A stretch of 64,000 nucleotides of DNA from Embleya hyalina (GTDB lineage Bacteria > Actinomycetota > Actinomycetes > Streptomycetales > Streptomycetaceae). A program made the position numbers and the translations under genes. Of the stretch, positions 61,602-64,000 are shown in pieces. The stretch is from the NCBI RefSeq assembly GCF_003967355.1, contig NZ_BIFH01000016.1:350881-414880 (forward strand), written 5' to 3'. Under the pieces are notes generated by a model. That model was not told the DNA's origin. It ran no database searches and saw nothing but the letters and a program-made list of their open reading frames with translations. Numbering within the stretch: the stretch's first letter is position 1; each line of letters begins with the position of its first letter.

Positions 61602-62848
61602 GCCTGGACGCGCCCGCCGAGGACCTGCTGCGGGAATTGGCCCCGCAGGTCCTCGGTGTGCTCGTCCGCCGACACGGCCAGTTCGACGCGTGCGAGGACG
61701 CCGTACAGGAGGCGCTGCTCGCGGCGACCGTGCAGTGGCCGGTGGACGGGCTGCCCGACCACCCGTTCGGGTGGCTGCTCACCGTGGCCGACCGGCGACT
61801 GATCGACCACTGGCGCAGCGAACGTGCCCGGCGCAACCGCGAGGAGCGGCTGGCCGCACAGGCGCCGGCCGACGAGCAGGTGGCGCCGGCGCCCGACGGG
61901 GAGCCGGCCGGCGCCCGGGACGACGCGTTGACCCTGCTGTTCCTGTGCTGTCACCCCGCGCTGTCGGGGGCCTCGCAGGTGGCACTGACGTTGCGCGCGG
62001 TCGGCGGGCTGACCACGGCGCAGATCGCCGACGCCTTCCTGGTTCCCGAGGCCACCATGGCGCAGCGGATCAGCCGGGCCAAGCAGCGGATCAAGGCGGC
62101 CGGCGGGCGATTCGGCACCCCCGCCGGGCCCGACGCGGTCGAGCGGCTCCGGGCGGTGCTGCATGTGCTGTACCTGATCTTCAACGAGGGCTACACCGCC
62201 AGTTCGGGCCCCGACCTGCACCGGACCGACCTGACCGCCGAGGCGATCCGGCTCACCCGCGCGATACACCGGCTGCGGCCGGACGACGGCGAGATCGCCG
62301 GCCTGCTGGCGCTGATGTTGCTCACCGACTCGCGGCGGGCCGCGCGGACCGGCGCCGACGGCGCGCTGATCCCGCTCGCCGAGCAGGACCGGACCCGCTG
62401 GCACGCCGAGTCCATCCGCGAGGGCACGGACCTGGTCACCGACGCGCTCACGTGGGGGCCGCCGGGGCCGTACCAGGTCCAGGCCGCGATCGCCGCTGTG
62501 CACGCCGAGGCGGCGCGGGCCGAGGACACCGACTGGCCGCAGATCCTCGCGCTGTATCGGCTCCTGGCCCACCTGTCCCCGGGGCCGATGGTCACCCTGA
62601 ACCGGAGTGTCGCGGCGGCGATGGTGCACGGCCCGCAGGCCGGCCTGGACCTGCTGGACACGCTGGCCGGGGACGAGCGCATGGCCGGCCGGCACCGGGT
62701 CTGGGCGGTCCGGGGCCACCTGCTCGAACTGGCCGGGGACCGCGAGGCGGCCCGGGAGGCGTACCGCACGGCGGCCCGCCGTACCACGAGCCTGCCGGAG
62801 CGTCGCTACCTGGAGATACGCGCGGCGCGGGTGGGCGGGAGCGCCTGA
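61598..62848 (+). CDS. ECF42-type RNA polymerase sigma factor
   Basis: 416 residues. Region 2 (about 20-75: EDAVQEALLAATVQWP, WLLTVADRRLIDHWRSERARR) and region 4 (about 110-165: LTTAQIADAFLVPEATMAQRISRAKQRIK) bind core and DNA. A long C-terminal extension (about 180-416, with LIFNEGYTASSGPDLHRTDLTAEAIRL and repeated helices) is the ECF42 mark and is TPR-like. LFLCCHPALS is a fixed family segment. GTG 61598 overlaps the YCII stop. It should recognise TGTCGA promoters, including its own operon's and that at 62879. Confidence 0.92.
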   Translation: MSLDAPAEDLLRELAPQVLGVLVRRHGQFDACEDAVQEALLAATVQWPVDGLPDHPFGWLLTVADRRLIDHWRSERARRNREERLAAQAPADEQVAPAPDGEPAGARDDALTLLFLCCHPALSGASQVALTLRAVGGLTTAQIADAFLVPEATMAQRISRAKQRIKAAGGRFGTPAGPDAVERLRAVLHVLYLIFNEGYTASSGPDLHRTDLTAEAIRLTRAIHRLRPDDGEIAGLLALMLLTDSRRAARTGADGALIPLAEQDRTRWHAESIREGTDLVTDALTWGPPGPYQVQAAIAAVHAEAARAEDTDWPQILALYRLLAHLSPGPMVTLNRSVAAAMVHGPQAGLDLLDTLAGDERMAGRHRVWAVRGHLLELAGDREAAREAYRTAARRTTSLPERRYLEIRAARVGGSA

Positions 62849-62878
62849 GGGATTTCACCGGAAATCGCTCGGCGCGGA

Positions 62879-62906
62879 TGTCGAGAACGTGTCGTCGGCT
62901 CCGACC
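62879..62906 (+). promoter_or_regulatory. ECF42-type promoter, copy 2
   Basis: TGTCGA (62879-62884), 17 bp, CGAC (62902-62905), with identical flanks and spacing to 61156; 48 bp before the next ATG. Confidence 0.85.
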
Positions 62907-62953
62907 TCACCGTGAGAACAGCGGAAACGGCCCGAATCCCCAGGGAGCACATC

Positions 62954-63520
62954 ATGCGCAGGATCCTCTACATGGTCCACCAGTCGCTCGACGGCTACAT
63001 CGAGGGACCCAACGGTGAGTTCGACTGGCCGACGATGGGTCCGGAGCTGTCCGACTTCGGGCAGACGATCAACGACGGGGTCGACACGTTCCTGTACGGC
63101 CGCGTGGTGTGGGAGATGATGTCCGGCTACTGGCCGATCGTCGAGACCATCTCCACCCATCCGCACGACCTGCGGTTCGCGCCGATCTGGCGGGCCACCC
63201 GCAAGGTCGTGGTCTCGGCCACGCTCAAGCAGGCGGAGCACGGCGCCGAGGTGATCGGTGCGAACGTGGCCGAGGACGTCGCCGCGCTCAAGGCCGAGCC
63301 CGGCAAGGACATCCTGCTGACCGGCGGCGCGGGACTGGCCAACACGCTCACCGAACTGGGCCTGATCGACGAGTACCTGGTCTTCGTGCACCCGCTGATC
63401 CTGGGCGGTGGCAAGCCGGTCTTCCGGAACGACGACGTGCGCCACGCGCTGCGCCTGGTCGATTCGCGGACCTTCGACGCCGGTGTGGTGATGGTGCGCT
63501 ACGCACGCGTCGAGGACTGA
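62954..63520 (+). CDS. DHFR-like reductase (RibD C-terminal domain family)
   Basis: 188 residues. RRILYMVHQSLDGYIEGPNG, LYGRVVWEMMSGYW, ILLTGGAGLANTLTELGLIDEY and HPLILGGGKPVF are the markers of the DHFR-like/RibD-C family, which binds NADPH; true DHFR function is unlikely. CAGGGAGCAC is the ribosome site. The exact repeat of the ECF promoter upstream places it in the sigma factor's regulon. Confidence 0.88.
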   Translation: MRRILYMVHQSLDGYIEGPNGEFDWPTMGPELSDFGQTINDGVDTFLYGRVVWEMMSGYWPIVETISTHPHDLRFAPIWRATRKVVVSATLKQAEHGAEVIGANVAEDVAALKAEPGKDILLTGGAGLANTLTELGLIDEYLVFVHPLILGGGKPVFRNDDVRHALRLVDSRTFDAGVVMVRYARVED

Positions 63521-63526
63521 GCCGAC

Positions 63527-63557
63527 CGAGCCCGGGTCACGGGGGTGCCCGGGCTCG
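63527..63557. terminator. Terminator between convergent genes
   Basis: CGAGCCCGGG (63527-63536) pairs perfectly with CCCGGGCTCG (63548-63557), in the 41-bp gap between the reductase and VOC genes. Confidence 0.85.
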
Positions 63558-63561
63558 CGCC

Positions 63562-64000
63562 TCAGAGCCGGCCGGCCGCCCGGTCGGCGAGCCAGGCATC
63601 GAACGCGGACCGGGCTTCGTCGGCGTCCTGCTCGGTCAACGAGCGGTTCTGGTGCGTGATTTCGAGGTGTACGCCGTTGGGGTCGAAGCAGTAGACGGAG
63701 TACCAGACACCCTCGTGGTCGATCGGGCCGCGCACCTCGACGCCGTGGCGGCGGATCTGCTCGGCCATCGCGTCGACCTCGGCGGGGGAGTCGACGGCGA
63801 GCGCGACGTGCCGGGTCCACCACTCCAGGCCGTCGGGGACCGGCTCGTACTCCTTGGCCACGTCGAAGAACGCGATGCACTCGCCGCTCGCGAGCGCGTA
63901 GAAGACGTGCAGGAACGGCGGGGTCACCTCGCCGTTGCCGATGGTCCGGGACTCCTCGCGTACCGCGCCCGCGAGTTCGGCGCCGACCGCCTCGGTCCAG
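63562..64000 (-). CDS. VOC family protein, partial (runs off the right edge)
   Basis: At least 145 residues; the frame remains open to base 64000 with coding-type codons (AVGAELAGAVREESRTIGNG), so the start lies beyond the window. HVALAVDSPAEVDAMAEQIR and YCFDPNGVHLEITHQNRS provide the VOC metal-binding half. A charged helical tail closes it. Possibly another member of the ECF-linked gene group, since VOC, YCII and DHFR-like genes often sit together; not shown by sequence here. Confidence 0.85.
   Translation of the reverse strand, partial: WTEAVGAELAGAVREESRTIGNGEVTPPFLHVFYALASGECIAFFDVAKEYEPVPDGLEWWTRHVALAVDSPAEVDAMAEQIRRHGVEVRGPIDHEGVWYSVYCFDPNGVHLEITHQNRSLTEQDADEARSAFDAWLADRAAGRL

Noticed and set aside
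1-64000. Search for tRNA, rRNA, insertion sequences and riboswitches
   Set aside because: No cloverleaf, transposase, terminal repeats or recognisable aptamer was seen by eye; the only RNA regulatory element found is the Trp attenuator. A covariance-model scan would be decisive.

Overview
The window is very GC-rich with almost every codon ending in G or C. Lipoproteins, a Tat-exported protein, many one-component regulators (TetR, MarR, MerR, XRE, MocR, LysR, ROK, ArsR) and leaderless-looking starts all point to a Streptomycetaceae-type actinomycete (Streptomyces, Embleya, Yinghuangia or similar). There are no rRNA or tRNA genes, insertion sequences or CRISPR arrays. The only translation housekeeping-type gene is a tryptophanyl-tRNA synthetase, so this looks like an accessory/metabolic stretch rather than core chromosome.

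Region by region. 0-7 kb: a glycoside-degrading regulon (GH3 beta-glucosidase, TetR regulator, GH78-like alpha-rhamnosidase, alpha/beta hydrolase) with two matching TetR operators, one at each outer promoter. 7-17 kb: a branched-chain-amino-acid-type ABC importer whose parts are fused into two polypeptides (MFS + LivF-like ATPase; LivH + LivM + LivG), its lipoprotein, an HSL-type esterase and a secreted CocE/NonD hydrolase. 17-31 kb: small regulator/target cassettes (MarR/VOC, XRE-cupin/aminotransferase, MocR/EamA exporter), hydrolases, exporters and acetyltransferases. 30-45 kb: MerR, LysR, ROK and ArsR cassettes with MFS exporters, SDRs, a PanE-like reductase, a DJ-1/PfpI protein, an M48-like protease and a divergent protein kinase. 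45-56 kb: secreted SGNH hydrolase, Tat-dependent PhoD phosphatase, peptide-binding lipoprotein, MerR regulator, a three-gene membrane/solute-binding operon and an MmpL transporter. 55-58 kb: TetR with a DHA2 exporter under two tandem operators.

58-64 kb holds the most distinctive biology. trpS is preceded by a leader peptide with two adjacent Trp codons, alternative RNA pairings and an intrinsic terminator, a ribosome-mediated attenuator. Next comes a 42-residue, highly charged peptide gene overlapping (GTGA) a stand-alone PIMT-like methyltransferase, the two-gene layout of aspartimide-type RiPPs (imiditides). Then a YCII (DGPF) protein is coupled to an ECF42-type sigma factor, and the same promoter sequence recurs upstream of a DHFR-like reductase, giving a small ECF regulon. 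The last gene (VOC protein) runs off the right edge.

Genes work mostly as local regulator-plus-target modules; for many of them a palindromic operator can be read directly between the divergent start codons. Functions are from family recognition by eye; no database search was run.
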